Of a stretch of 27,867 nucleotides of DNA, positions 1 to 6,474 are shown in pieces. The stretch's first letter is position 1. Every line of letters starts with the position of its first letter. The translations under genes and the position numbers were made by a program. This DNA is from Bifidobacterium imperatoris (GTDB taxonomy: Bacteria; Actinomycetota; Actinomycetes; Actinomycetales; Bifidobacteriaceae). The DNA lies in contig NZ_NMWV01000013.1 in NCBI RefSeq assembly GCF_002860405.1, positions 1-27,867 of the forward strand, written 5' to 3'. Below the pieces are notes generated by a model. It was not told where the DNA came from, ran no database searches, and saw only the letters and a list, made by a program, of their open reading frames with translations.

Positions 1-348
1 CTCCAGCTCGCGGAACGCGAAACCGTCCCAGTCGGCGAGCTCGCCGTGCGCGCGCAGCATGGGCATCCACAGGGGCAGCCTCGCCTTGAGGTACTTCGCG
101 CACGGCGCATCCATCATCAGCCACACCTGGACCAGCAGCTCGCGCGACTGCTCCGAATACCGCTTCGGCCGCTCCGCGGGCGACATCGACGGCCTGCCGC
201 GCCCGGCTTCCGTGAGTCTGCGTCTCGCGGTGCTCCTGCCGATTCCCAGCACGGAGCACATCTCATCGAGGATGCGTCCCTTGTCCTTCTTCGACGCCTT
301 CATGTATTCATCCCTGAATCTCAGGGTGACCTGCCGCTTCGTCGCCAT
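1..348 (-). CDS. IS transposase, DDE/integrase type, N-terminal part (runs off window)
   Basis: Partial gene: 116 N-terminal codons before the window edge. The start at 348 (MATKRQ) has an AGGA ribosome site six bases upstream; an in-frame ATG at 366 is the alternative. A basic N-terminus is followed by a helix-turn-helix at about residues 22-48, a DNA-binding fold typical of integrase-core transposases. The catalytic region is not present here. It is known only from the right copy, which reaches the first Asp. The product equals the right copy except for residue 90 (Arg here, Met there). Transcription points out of the window. Confidence 0.7.
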   Translation of the reverse strand, partial: MATKRQVTLRFRDEYMKASKKDKGRILDEMCSVLGIGRSTARRRLTEAGRGRPSMSPAERPKRYSEQSRELLVQVWLMMDAPCAKYLKARLPLWMPMLRAHGELADWDGFAFRELE

Positions 349-457
349 GCTGATCCTGTCTTCCATAAGACAAGCCAAACAGGACCGATACCGTTCGCGC
401 TCATTCCCGATGAGGCACCACCACACCCTACGCGCTCAAAAAACGTGAGGCACGTCG
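1..457 (-). mobile_element. Insertion sequence, left copy (5' part only)
   Basis: This stretch is the reverse complement of the right end of the window, matched base for base from position 1 to about 457 apart from one substitution seen at position 80. It contains the IS end and the first part of its transposase gene. The end carries the octamer TGAGGCAC twice (446-453 and 411-418), 35 bp apart, which probably are transposase-binding repeats. The element runs off the left edge, so its other terminus and any target duplication are not visible. Its inner boundary lies 64 bp before the yggS start codon. The IS family was not resolved. Confidence 0.8.
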
Positions 458-520
458 ATAATGGGAATTATGCGTGCATATGAGACTACGATGGTGGGGA
501 ATCTAAGAACAGGGGCAGCA

Positions 521-1339
521 ATGACGGCATACATGGACCATAAGGACCTTGCGAACGAGGTTATCGATCATGCGCGTGCACAAGAAATCGCAGATGGTGT
601 GCATCGAGTGCTTGACCGTATTGCGGCGGCGGAATCCGCTGCCGGTCGAGAGACTGGTTCTGTGCGTCTGCTGGCGGCCACGAAAACCCGTGATGTTGGT
701 GAGATTCTGGCGGCTATCGATGCCGGCGTGCGCATGATTGGCGAGAATCGTCCGCAGGAAGTCGCTGTGAAATCGGCTGGACTGGCGAAGCGACTGGGAG
801 AGCGTGGCTATTCGCTGGGCGTGATGGATGCTGATGCGGCTGCGGCTGCCACGCACATTCCTTTCCACCTCATCGGTCAGTTGCAGTCTAACAAAATCGG
901 CAAAGTACTGCCGGTCGTCGATACCATCGAATCAGTGGATTCCATCGAATTGGCGGAGAAGATTGCCCGCCGGGCCACGATGCGCGGCATTACTGTAGGC
1001 GTGCTGTTGGAGGTCAACGAGTCCGGTGAGGAATCCAAGTCCGGTTGCGCGCCGAGCCATGCGATTGATCTGGCCAAGCGCATTGGTTCAATGGGTGGCT
1101 TGGAATTACAGGGTTTGATGACCATCGGTGCTCATGTAGATGACGAACGCACGATTCGTGAGGGCTTTGCGCATCTGCGCCGCACTCGTGATCAGATTCT
1201 TGCATCCGGTGCTGAAGGCACAAGTGGATGCACTGAGCTTTCGATGGGTATGACCCATGATTTGGCCTATGCCATCGAAGAAGGATCCACCATCGTGCGC
1301 GTAGGCACCGCCATCTTCGGCGAACGTGCCTTCATCTGA
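521..1339 (+). CDS. yggS: YggS/PLPBP family pyridoxal-phosphate homeostasis protein
   Basis: This 272-residue cytosolic protein belongs to the PLP-binding YggS/PROSC family, which has the alanine-racemase N-terminal barrel but no enzymatic activity and keeps free PLP and amino/keto-acid pools in balance. The PLP lysine is K55 in the AATKT motif (52-56). Other family motifs are GENRPQE (74-80), HLIGQLQSNK (116-125), SMGMTHD (241-247) for phosphate binding, and VRVGTAIFG (259-267). A loop of about 20 residues before HLIGQ makes it longer than the usual 230 residues. The start at 521 is chosen because AGGGG lies five bases upstream; the reading frame extends back to 461, only a few bases from the IS end. 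No clear native promoter is visible between the IS and the gene, so the insertion may have displaced it. Confidence 0.9.
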   Translation: MTAYMDHKDLANEVIDHARAQEIADGVHRVLDRIAAAESAAGRETGSVRLLAATKTRDVGEILAAIDAGVRMIGENRPQEVAVKSAGLAKRLGERGYSLGVMDADAAAAATHIPFHLIGQLQSNKIGKVLPVVDTIESVDSIELAEKIARRATMRGITVGVLLEVNESGEESKSGCAPSHAIDLAKRIGSMGGLELQGLMTIGAHVDDERTIREGFAHLRRTRDQILASGAEGTSGCTELSMGMTHDLAYAIEEGSTIVRVGTAIFGERAFI

Positions 1340-1364
1340 TTGCTAAGTTTTTGTTCTCACCCCG

Positions 1365-1422
1365 TAGTCTTCTCCATCAGCCCTATAGTCCTCACCATCA
1401 CTTCTATAGTCTTCTCCATCAG
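1365..1422. repeat. Three-copy 21-bp tandem repeat
   Basis: Units begin at 1365, 1386 and 1407, exactly 21 bp apart. The first and third share the 16-mer TAGTCTTCTCCATCAG; the middle copy differs at a few positions (TAGTCCTCACCATCAC). The 5-bp linkers vary. No start codon or ribosome site is associated with it. Confidence 0.85.
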
Positions 1423-1434
1423 AGAGAACTAGCT

Positions 1435-1612
1435 CTCAGTGCAAGAAATTCCGGTAAAAAGCCGTATCTTCCCGAATTTCTTGCGCTCAGTGTTGCTCAG
1501 TACAAATAATTCGGGAAAACAGGCCTAATCTCCCAAATTCCTTGTACTCAGCTCATCTCAGTGCAAGAAATTCGGGGCGAAAGGAATCTGTATCGGAATT
1601 TCTTGTGCTCAG
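1435..1612. repeat. Three tandem 56-bp inverted repeats (hairpins) at 61-bp period
   Basis: Three units at 1435-1490, 1496-1551 and 1557-1612 are each 56 bp long and separated by 5-bp spacers. Each starts with CTCAGTRCAA and ends with its near-complement TTGYRCTCAG, so each can fold into a stem of about 17 bp around a loop of about 20 bases. Unit 2 replaces the central G-C pair of unit 1 with A-T on both arms (GTAC/GTAC against GTGC/GCGC), and unit 3 uses G-T wobbles. This suggests the structure, not only the sequence, has been kept. Confidence 0.85.
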
Positions 1613-1615
1613 GAC

Positions 1616-1660
1616 TAAGAGTTATAAGGAACGTCATTAAGAGTTATAAGAGAAACGTCA
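1616..1660. repeat. Two-copy direct repeat, about 22 bp
   Basis: TAAGAGTTATAAG followed by GGAACGTCA occurs at about 1616-1637, then again with two extra bases at about 1638-1660. It sits between the hairpin array and the terminator. Nothing indicates a coding role. Confidence 0.7.
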
Positions 1661-1678
1661 AGTCGAGATAGAGAGGAT

Positions 1679-1712
1679 AAAAAAGGAGCCGTTGCTTCCA
1701 ACGACTCCTTTT
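1679..1712. terminator. Bidirectional terminator between yggS and prs
   Basis: AAAAGGAG-c-CGTTG pairs with CAACG-a-CTCCTTTT around a four-base loop. T runs follow on both strands (six on the prs side), so it can end prs transcripts coming from the right and also transcripts from the left. Confidence 0.85.
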
Positions 1713-1729
1713 ACCCGTAATAGTTCGAA

Positions 1730-2743
1730 TCACGCGTAGATGTTGCGCGGACGCATATCTTCCGGCAGACCTTCGAGCAAAATTGCCACGGAACCTTCCT
1801 CGAACACCGATCGAATACCGGCGGCCAGCAGCGGAGCCACGGAAAGCACGGTCATATTTGGCAGGCGCTTCTCTTCCGGAATCGGCACAGTATCCATGAA
1901 CACGATTTCGTGAGCGCCGCAGTTCTTTAAACGCTCCACAGCCGGGCCGGAAAGCAGACCGTGGGTGGCCACCAAAGTCACAGACTTGGCGCCAGACTCG
2001 TTCAGGGTGCGAACGGCTTCGCAGATGGTGCCGGCAGTGTCGACCATATCGTCCACCACCACGCAGTCGCGGCCGTCAACGTCACCGATGATGCCGTGAG
2101 CCTCGGCATGGTTCGGACGGGTGATGTCACGCTGCTTATGAATAAAGGCCAGCGGCAGGTTGCCCAACTTGGCGGCCCACTGCTCGGAAACCTTGATACG
2201 GCCGGCGTCCGGGGACACGATGGTGGCATTGCTCAGGTCCACGGCGGAGCGCACGTAGTCGAGCAGCACCGGCATGGCGGTCAGATGGTCGACCGGGCCA
2301 TCGAAGAAGCCCTGCTCCTGAGCGGCATGCAAATCGACAGTCATGATGCGGTCTGCGCCGGCAGCATGGAACAGGTCGAAGATCAGACGAGCGGTGATGG
2401 GTTCGCGGCCGCGGTGCTTCTTGTCCTGACGGGAGTAGCCAAGGAACGGGGCCACCACAGTGATGGAGCGTGCGGAGGCGCGCTTCAGGGCGTCGATCAT
2501 GATGAGCTGTTCCATGATCCACTTGTTGATATCGCCCGAGTGACACTGCAGCACGAACACATCTGCACCACGCACCGGCTTGGCAAAGCGCACGTACATC
2601 TCGCCGTTGGCGAAGTCGTATGCGGTGGTTTCGAGAATTTCGGTGCCCAGACATTCGGCCACCTTCTCAGCCAGCTCGGGGTAGGCGCGGCCCGTGACCA
2701 GAACGAGTCGTTTATCCGGAGTGCCTTCAAGAATCGCCGACAT
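1730..2743 (-). CDS. prs: Ribose-phosphate pyrophosphokinase (PRPP synthetase)
   Basis: A 337-residue cytosolic enzyme that transfers pyrophosphate from ATP to ribose 5-phosphate, giving PRPP for purine, pyrimidine, histidine, tryptophan and NAD synthesis. The divalent-cation/ATP signature lies at 131-147 (DRIMTVDLHAAQEQGFF), the flexible catalytic loop KKHRGREP at 108-115, and the PRPP-binding loop VDDMVDTAGT at 230-239. The length is normal for class I enzymes. The start at 2743 (MSAILEG) is preceded by AAAGGA nine bases upstream; the frame is open further but has no homology there. It is divergent from rpsF and convergent with yggS, ending 18 bp before a strong terminator. No adjacent glmU is present. 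Confidence 0.96.
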   Translation of the reverse strand: MSAILEGTPDKRLVLVTGRAYPELAEKVAECLGTEILETTAYDFANGEMYVRFAKPVRGADVFVLQCHSGDINKWIMEQLIMIDALKRASARSITVVAPFLGYSRQDKKHRGREPITARLIFDLFHAAGADRIMTVDLHAAQEQGFFDGPVDHLTAMPVLLDYVRSAVDLSNATIVSPDAGRIKVSEQWAAKLGNLPLAFIHKQRDITRPNHAEAHGIIGDVDGRDCVVVDDMVDTAGTICEAVRTLNESGAKSVTLVATHGLLSGPAVERLKNCGAHEIVFMDTVPIPEEKRLPNMTVLSVAPLLAAGIRSVFEEGSVAILLEGLPEDMRPRNIYA

Positions 2744-3086
2744 GCTTTCGCATCCTTTTGTGTTGTTGTGAATTTCAGCTTCATCTAGTGTACAAGCACC
2801 CCTGAGCGATGCGGGCCGGAATGTGATGGTTGTGTTGAGGTGTGTTGAAGAATATTGGCATGTGATGTGCATGCAGCTGTGCAGTTGCTTGGTTGTCCCG
2901 CTGTTTTGCCGGTCAGCCGCCATGCCAGTGTGCTGACCAGTTGTTTTGCTGGCAAAGTCGGGCCTTAGCCATAGGATGTACAAGTTGCCCAGATGGAAGT
3001 AGTGCGTCTGCATGGCTTCCGGGCACAGCGTATACACACTCCTGCCACGGAACGTCCGTGGCCGAATAGTCCGAAGGAGGTGGGTG
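2744..3086. other. Divergent prs/rpsF intergenic region
   Basis: These 343 bases must hold the promoters of both prs (-) and the rpsF operon (+), but no convincing consensus promoter could be picked for either. A hairpin with 7-bp arms (GGTCAGC/GCTGACC, 2911-2938) lies midway and a perfect 8-bp hairpin lies close to the rpsF ribosome site (3044-3062). Reading frames here look spurious. Confidence 0.6.
3044..3062 (+). promoter_or_regulatory. Leader hairpin before rpsF, possible S6:S18 autoregulatory site
   Basis: GCCACGGA (3044-3051) and TCCGTGGC (3055-3062) form a perfect 8-bp stem, followed by CGA and, after a few bases, by the rpsF ribosome site. Known S6:S18-binding leaders of rpsF operons combine a hairpin with a conserved CCG. 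The fit here is suggestive only; the exact bulge arrangement was not established. Confidence 0.35.
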
Positions 3087-3377
3087 ATGTCTGCGCATAA
3101 GTACGAACTGATGTTCATCGCCGATCCTGAGCTGGATGAGCGCGGTCTGAAGAAGCTGACCGAGCAGTATCTGGAGCTCGTCACCAAGGAGGGCGGTTCT
3201 TTCGATGAGCCCGATTACTGGGGCCGTCGCAAGCTCGCCTATGAGATTGCCGGTAAGACCGAAGGCAACTACGTCGTCGTGAAGTACACTGCTGAGCCCG
3301 CTACTAGCGATGAGCTCGATCGTGTGCTGAACCTCAACGAATCCGTGATCCGTACGAAGATCCTTCGTAAGGGCTGA
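3087..3377 (+). CDS. rpsF: 30S ribosomal protein S6
   Basis: A 96-residue protein of the 30S platform that pairs with S18 on 16S rRNA. The N-terminal MSAHKYELMFIADPEL strand, the central YWGRRKLAYEI segment and the GNYVVVKYTA strand are typical of S6, and the length is standard. The start at 3087 follows a strong GAAGGAGG site; an open frame upstream to 3012 is ignored for lack of homology. It is the first gene of the S6-SSB-S18-L9 operon, with ssb starting 71 bp downstream. Confidence 0.97.
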   Translation: MSAHKYELMFIADPELDERGLKKLTEQYLELVTKEGGSFDEPDYWGRRKLAYEIAGKTEGNYVVVKYTAEPATSDELDRVLNLNESVIRTKILRKG

Positions 3378-3448
3378 ATTCAAAGCGTTTAGTCAGCTGA
3401 ACAGCTGATGTGCAAATTGCAAGTAATACGCAAGTAAGAAGGCATGGC

Positions 3449-4150
3449 ATGGCAGGCGAAACCATTATCACCGTGGTCGGCAACCTTACCCGCGATCCTG
3501 AGCTGCGCACTATTGGCAGCGGATCGACGGTGGTGAACTTCACCATCGCTGCATCCACTCGTCAGTACAACCGCAACACGAATCAGTGGGAAGACGGCGA
3601 CACGCTGTTCATGAACTGCTCGGCATGGGATGGTCGCGCTTCGTCGTTGGCCTCCAACATTGCCAGCAGCCTGTCCAAGGGCATGCGCGTGATTGCTCAA
3701 GGCCGACTGACCCAGCGTTCTTACCAGGCCCAAGATGGAAGCCAGCGCACGGTTGTTGAACTGCGCGTTGACGAAATCGGCCCGGCACTGTCTCGCGCCA
3801 CCGCTCAGGTGACGCGCCAGACCAGCCAGGGTGGATTCCAGGGTCGCTCCGGTGGATTCCAGGGTGGCCAGCCCGGTCAGGGCTATGGCAACCAGGGCGG
3901 TCAGGGTGCCGGCAATGGCGGCTACAACGGTGGCCAGTCCGGTTATAACGGTGGCCAGAGCAACGGTGGATATAACGGAGGCTATCAGGGTGGTGCTGGA
4001 TATTCCCAGCAGCCTGCAGCCCCGTCTGCCCCTGCCGCGCCTGCAGTTGATCCGTGGAGCTCCGGTAGCTCTGCTGGTGCTGCTGATTCCGGGTTCACGT
4101 TTGGTGGCTCGTCGGAATTTGGCGGCGACGATAACGATCCGGAATTCTAA
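3449..4150 (+). CDS. ssb: Single-stranded DNA-binding protein
   Basis: A 233-residue SSB that coats single-stranded DNA during replication, repair and recombination. The OB-fold spans residues 1 to about 115 (GETIITVVGNLTRDPELR, then FTIAAS, then MRVIAQGRL). A long linker follows, rich in Gly, Gln and Asn, with repeated GYNGGQ-like units at about 135-190, then an Ala/Pro stretch. The chain ends in the acidic tip DDNDPEF, the site where SSB partners dock. The start at 3449 is set by AAGAAGG six bases upstream; the overlapping ATG at 3444 is out of frame. Its place between rpsF and rpsR is the conserved bacterial arrangement. Confidence 0.97.
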   Translation: MAGETIITVVGNLTRDPELRTIGSGSTVVNFTIAASTRQYNRNTNQWEDGDTLFMNCSAWDGRASSLASNIASSLSKGMRVIAQGRLTQRSYQAQDGSQRTVVELRVDEIGPALSRATAQVTRQTSQGGFQGRSGGFQGGQPGQGYGNQGGQGAGNGGYNGGQSGYNGGQSNGGYNGGYQGGAGYSQQPAAPSAPAAPAVDPWSSGSSAGAADSGFTFGGSSEFGGDDNDPEF

Positions 4151-4228
4151 GAGCCGGATTGTTGACTGCACATTACTGCACACAGCTCAACAGCAGCAAT
4201 CAATATCAAGATTTATAAGGAGAACATC

Positions 4229-4477
4229 ATGTCCCGTAAGAGGCCGCAACCGCCGGTCAAGCCGTTCAAGAAGAAGCCGAACCCACTGAAGGCTGCCAAG
4301 ATTACCGAGATCGATTACAAGGACGTTGCGCTGCTGCGTAAGTTCATCTCCGATCGCGGCAAGATTCGTTCCCGCCGTATCACCGGTGTGACCGTTCAGG
4401 AACAGCGCGAGATCTCCAAGGCTATCAAGAACGCCCGCGAGATGGCTCTGCTGCCGTACGCCACTTCCGGTCGCTGA
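4229..4477 (+). CDS. rpsR: 30S ribosomal protein S18
   Basis: An 82-residue basic protein that binds S6 on the 30S platform. The segment [20 protein letters not shown] with the following KIRSRRITG is diagnostic of S18, as is the C-terminal REMALLPY. An AAGGAG ribosome site precedes the ATG. It lies 78 bp after ssb and 18 bp before rplI, so the three are probably co-transcribed. Confidence 0.97.
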   Translation: MSRKRPQPPVKPFKKKPNPLKAAKITEIDYKDVALLRKFISDRGKIRSRRITGVTVQEQREISKAIKNAREMALLPYATSGR

Positions 4478-4495
4478 GTTAGGAAGGCTTGAACA

Positions 4496-4942
4496 ATGGC
4501 TGAATCTAAGGTTATCCTCACCAAGACCGTGGCTCACCTGGGTCACCCGGGCGACGTTGTCAACGTCAAGGCTGGCTACGCTCGCAACTACCTGTTCCCG
4601 CAGGGCCTGGCTTTCGCTTGGACCAAGGGCGCTGAGGCTCAGATCACCGCTATGAAGCGCGCTCGTCTGGCCAAGGCCGTTGCCACCCGTGAAGACGCCG
4701 TGGCTGCCAAGGCTGCTATCGAGGGCACCACCGTCGAGATCGCTGCCAAGGTTTCCGAGTCCGGCAAGCTGTTCGGTGGCATCTCCAAGGAAGCCATCGC
4801 CATCGCTCTGGCCGACAAGGCTCCGGTTGATCCGAAGTCCATCGAGGTCGAGTCCATCAAGACCACCGGCGATTTCCCTGCCAAGGTGGCCCTCCACCCG
4901 GAGATTACCGCTTCCTTCTTCGTGAAGGTCGTGGCCGAGTGA
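4496..4942 (+). CDS. rplI: 50S ribosomal protein L9
   Basis: A 148-residue two-domain protein of the large subunit that binds 23S rRNA near the L1 stalk and helps keep the reading frame. The N-terminal [28 protein letters not shown] region, reported here only as residues 5-32, contains the L9 signature. A long central helix rich in Ala, Lys and Arg (about 43-75) joins the C-terminal domain. The ribosome site AGGAAGG lies just upstream. It is the last gene of the operon and is followed by a strong terminator at 4998. Confidence 0.97.
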   Translation: MAESKVILTKTVAHLGHPGDVVNVKAGYARNYLFPQGLAFAWTKGAEAQITAMKRARLAKAVATREDAVAAKAAIEGTTVEIAAKVSESGKLFGGISKEAIAIALADKAPVDPKSIEVESIKTTGDFPAKVALHPEITASFFVKVVAE

Positions 4943-4997
4943 ACCATTCCGGCGTAATGCTGGAATCTTTCAGGCTAAAAGTCTGAGCTTAAGCATT

Positions 4998-5040
4998 GAA
5001 AGCCCCGCGCTTGTGTGTTCGCACAGCGCGGGGCTTTCGT
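4998..5040 (+). terminator. Terminator of the rpsF-ssb-rpsR-rplI operon
   Basis: GAAAGCCCCGCGCT pairs with AGCGCGGGGCTTTC around a 13-base loop and is followed by a T-rich stretch (CGTTTATTT). It lies 55 bp after the rplI stop. Confidence 0.9.
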
Positions 5041-5442
5041 TTATTTCGTCCCTTGGCTTCCTCTGATGGGCCGAGCCGTAGAGCAAACAGCCCGGTGGGC
5101 TGTTTGTAGGCGCGGACGAGCGTCAGCGAGTTAACAGATCGCAGGCGAAGCCTGTCTGTAATTGCGGGGCGAGCTGGTAGCCGAAGGTTGACTGAGGGAG
5201 AGACTGGTAAGGAATTACGGGGTATCTCATAATCATGGACATACTCAGCAGCAATCATAGTGTGTGTATTTTGTGAAGCTGTGATGATGTCATGCTTACT
5301 GTGCGTGCAGAGTCGACATTCCGTTGCAAAATCGCGAAAATAGAAACGTTGAAATTCCAGGCGACACGCCGAGACTTGCACTCGCTTCGAATCCGAGTAT
5401 ATTTATCACTCGTTGCAAGGAACACTTCAACAACTAACCAAC
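5041..5442. other. Intergenic region with degenerate palindromic elements before tRNA-Lys
   Basis: No credible gene is present in these 400 bases. The left part (about 5050-5215) is GC-rich and full of small inverted repeats: a perfect 10-bp stem CAAACAGCCC/GGGCTGTTTG (5084-5106) and AGGC-gaa-GCCT in a longer imperfect stem (about 5133-5159). Its outer ends resemble the halves of dispersed palindromic repeats seen in gut actinobacteria and clostridia. The right part is AT-richer and contains the tRNA promoter. Confidence 0.6.
5376..5403 (+). promoter_or_regulatory. Promoter of tRNA-Lys
   Basis: A -35 TTGCAC (5376-5381) and a -10 TATATT (5398-5403) are separated by 16 bp. The predicted start is near 5410, about 33 bases before the mature tRNA. 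Confidence 0.6.
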
Positions 5443-5516
5443 GCCCCTGTAGCTCAGTTGGTTAGAGCAGCTGACTCTTAATCAGCGTGTCCAGGGTTCG
5501 AATCCCTGCGGGGGCA
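5443..5516 (+). tRNA. tRNA-Lys (anticodon CTT)
   Basis: A full cloverleaf can be drawn: acceptor GCCCCTG with CGGGGGC, D arm GCTC/GAGC, anticodon stem GCTGA/TCAGC with loop CTCTTAA, and T arm CAGGG/CCCTG with TTCGAAT. The anticodon CTT reads AAG (lysine). The 3' CCA is not encoded (ACAGA follows the acceptor stem), as is usual in actinobacteria. Confidence 0.95.
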
Positions 5517-5521
5517 CAGAT

Positions 5522-5549
5522 AACCGGAACCGAAAGGTTCCGGTTTTTT
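5522..5549 (+). terminator. Terminator after tRNA-Lys
   Basis: AACCGGAACC and GGTTCCGGTT form a perfect 10-bp stem with a GAAA tetraloop followed by a run of T. It begins six bases after the tRNA. Confidence 0.9.
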
Positions 5550-5560
5550 GTTTTTACGTG

Positions 5561-5590
5561 TTATCTCACGTTCAGCCCTCGGCGTACACT
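5561..5590 (+). promoter_or_regulatory. Possible aquaporin promoter
   Basis: TTATCT (5561-5566) and TACACT (5585-5590) are 18 bp apart and would start a transcript about 68 bases before the aquaporin start codon. The match to consensus is modest. Confidence 0.3.
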
Positions 5591-5664
5591 TATCCCGTTT
5601 GCGTGACTTGGCCATTCGGCCGCTGCGGGTCACATTATTCACTAGAACGAGAAAAGAAGAAGCA

Positions 5665-6399
5665 GTGGAATACTCCCTCTTTACCAAGCTGGCTGCCGAA
5701 TTCTTCGGCACCGCCATTCTGATGATTTTCGGCAACGGCTCTGTGGCTAACGTCGAACTTAAGAACACCAAGGGCCACCACGCTGGCTGGCTGAACATCG
5801 CTATGGGCTACGGCTTTGGTGTGATGTTCCCGGTGTTGATGTTCGGTGCTGTTTCTGGCGCTCACATCAACCCGGCCATGACTCTTGCTCAGGCTATTAA
5901 CGGTTTGTTCCCGTGGAACGAAGTGCTGCCGTACATTATTGCTCAGCTGCTCGGTGCTGCTCTGGGCCAGTTCATCGTGTACCTGACTTATTGGCCGCAT
6001 TACAAGGAGACCGAGGATGCTGAGGCTATTCTCGGTACTTTCTGCACCACCGATGCTCACAACGACAAGGCCAACTACTTCCTCAATGAGATGTTCGGTA
6101 CCCTCGTGCTCGTCTTTGGTGCACTGTGCTGCCTCTCCCTGCCGTGGGGCAAGCAGGATTACGCTGCCGCTTCCATCGTGGTCGGCTTCATTGTGTGGGG
6201 TCTTGTGACCTCTATGGGTGGTCCGACCGGCCCTGGTCTGAACCCGGCGCGCGATCTTATGCCGCGACTGCTTCACGCCATTCTGCCGATTCCGTCCAAG
6301 GGTTCTTCCCGTTGGGGCGAGGCTTGGATTCCGGTTGTGGCTCCGATTGTTGGTGCCATCATCGGTTGCTGGATGTTCGTATTCTTCTTCGGCGCCTGA
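5665..6399 (+). CDS. MIP-family channel, glycerol facilitator/aquaglyceroporin type
   Basis: A 244-residue integral membrane channel for glycerol, water or similar small neutral solutes. The two half-helix NPA motifs lie at 69-71 (HINPAMT) and 193-195 (GLNPARD). The Asp after the second NPAR (197) is the usual mark of glycerol-conducting members rather than strict water channels. Six hydrophobic segments are seen at about 5-23, 44-64, 86-108, 140-158, 168-186 and 221-242. The start is a GTG at 5665 after a purine-rich AGAAAAGAAGAAG stretch, because homology begins at EYSLFTKLAAEFFGT; the frame upstream is spurious. No glycerol kinase is nearby. A terminator follows directly. Confidence 0.9.
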   Translation: MEYSLFTKLAAEFFGTAILMIFGNGSVANVELKNTKGHHAGWLNIAMGYGFGVMFPVLMFGAVSGAHINPAMTLAQAINGLFPWNEVLPYIIAQLLGAALGQFIVYLTYWPHYKETEDAEAILGTFCTTDAHNDKANYFLNEMFGTLVLVFGALCCLSLPWGKQDYAAASIVVGFIVWGLVTSMGGPTGPGLNPARDLMPRLLHAILPIPSKGSSRWGEAWIPVVAPIVGAIIGCWMFVFFFGA

Positions 6400-6415
6400 T
6401 TCTTGGTGCATATGG

Positions 6416-6449
6416 AATGACCTCCGTCGCAAGGCGGAGGTCATTTTTT
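6416..6449 (+). terminator. Terminator between aquaporin and copper ATPase
   Basis: AATGACCTCCG pairs with CGGAGGTCATT and is followed by six T. It lies 17 bp after the aquaporin stop. The complementary strand has only a short A/T flank for ending the convergent copper ATPase transcript. Confidence 0.85.
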
Positions 6450-6474
6450 GTATGAGACTACTGTAGGTTTAGAT

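Larger units (their letters stand above)
1340..1729. other. Repeat-packed convergent intergenic region
   Basis: No credible gene lies in these 390 bases between the 3' ends of yggS and prs. The region holds four structured blocks in a row: a 21-bp unit in three copies (1365-1422), a 56-bp inverted repeat in three copies at 61-bp period (1435-1612), a roughly 22-bp direct repeat in two copies (1616-1660), and a strong bidirectional terminator (1679-1712). Confidence 0.85.

Noticed and set aside
1435..1612. Three-unit repeat as a CRISPR array
   Set aside because: The units are long self-complementary hairpins with constant 5-bp linkers rather than short repeats with unique spacers, and no cas gene is present.
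1961..2788. Long plus-strand open frame opposite prs
   Set aside because: It is the antisense shadow of the PRPP synthetase gene; it has no recognisable domain and no ribosome site.
2744..3187. N-terminal extension of prs up to 3187
   Set aside because: The extra 148 residues have no homology and would reach across the rpsF leader and into rpsF; the start at 2743 fits the family length.
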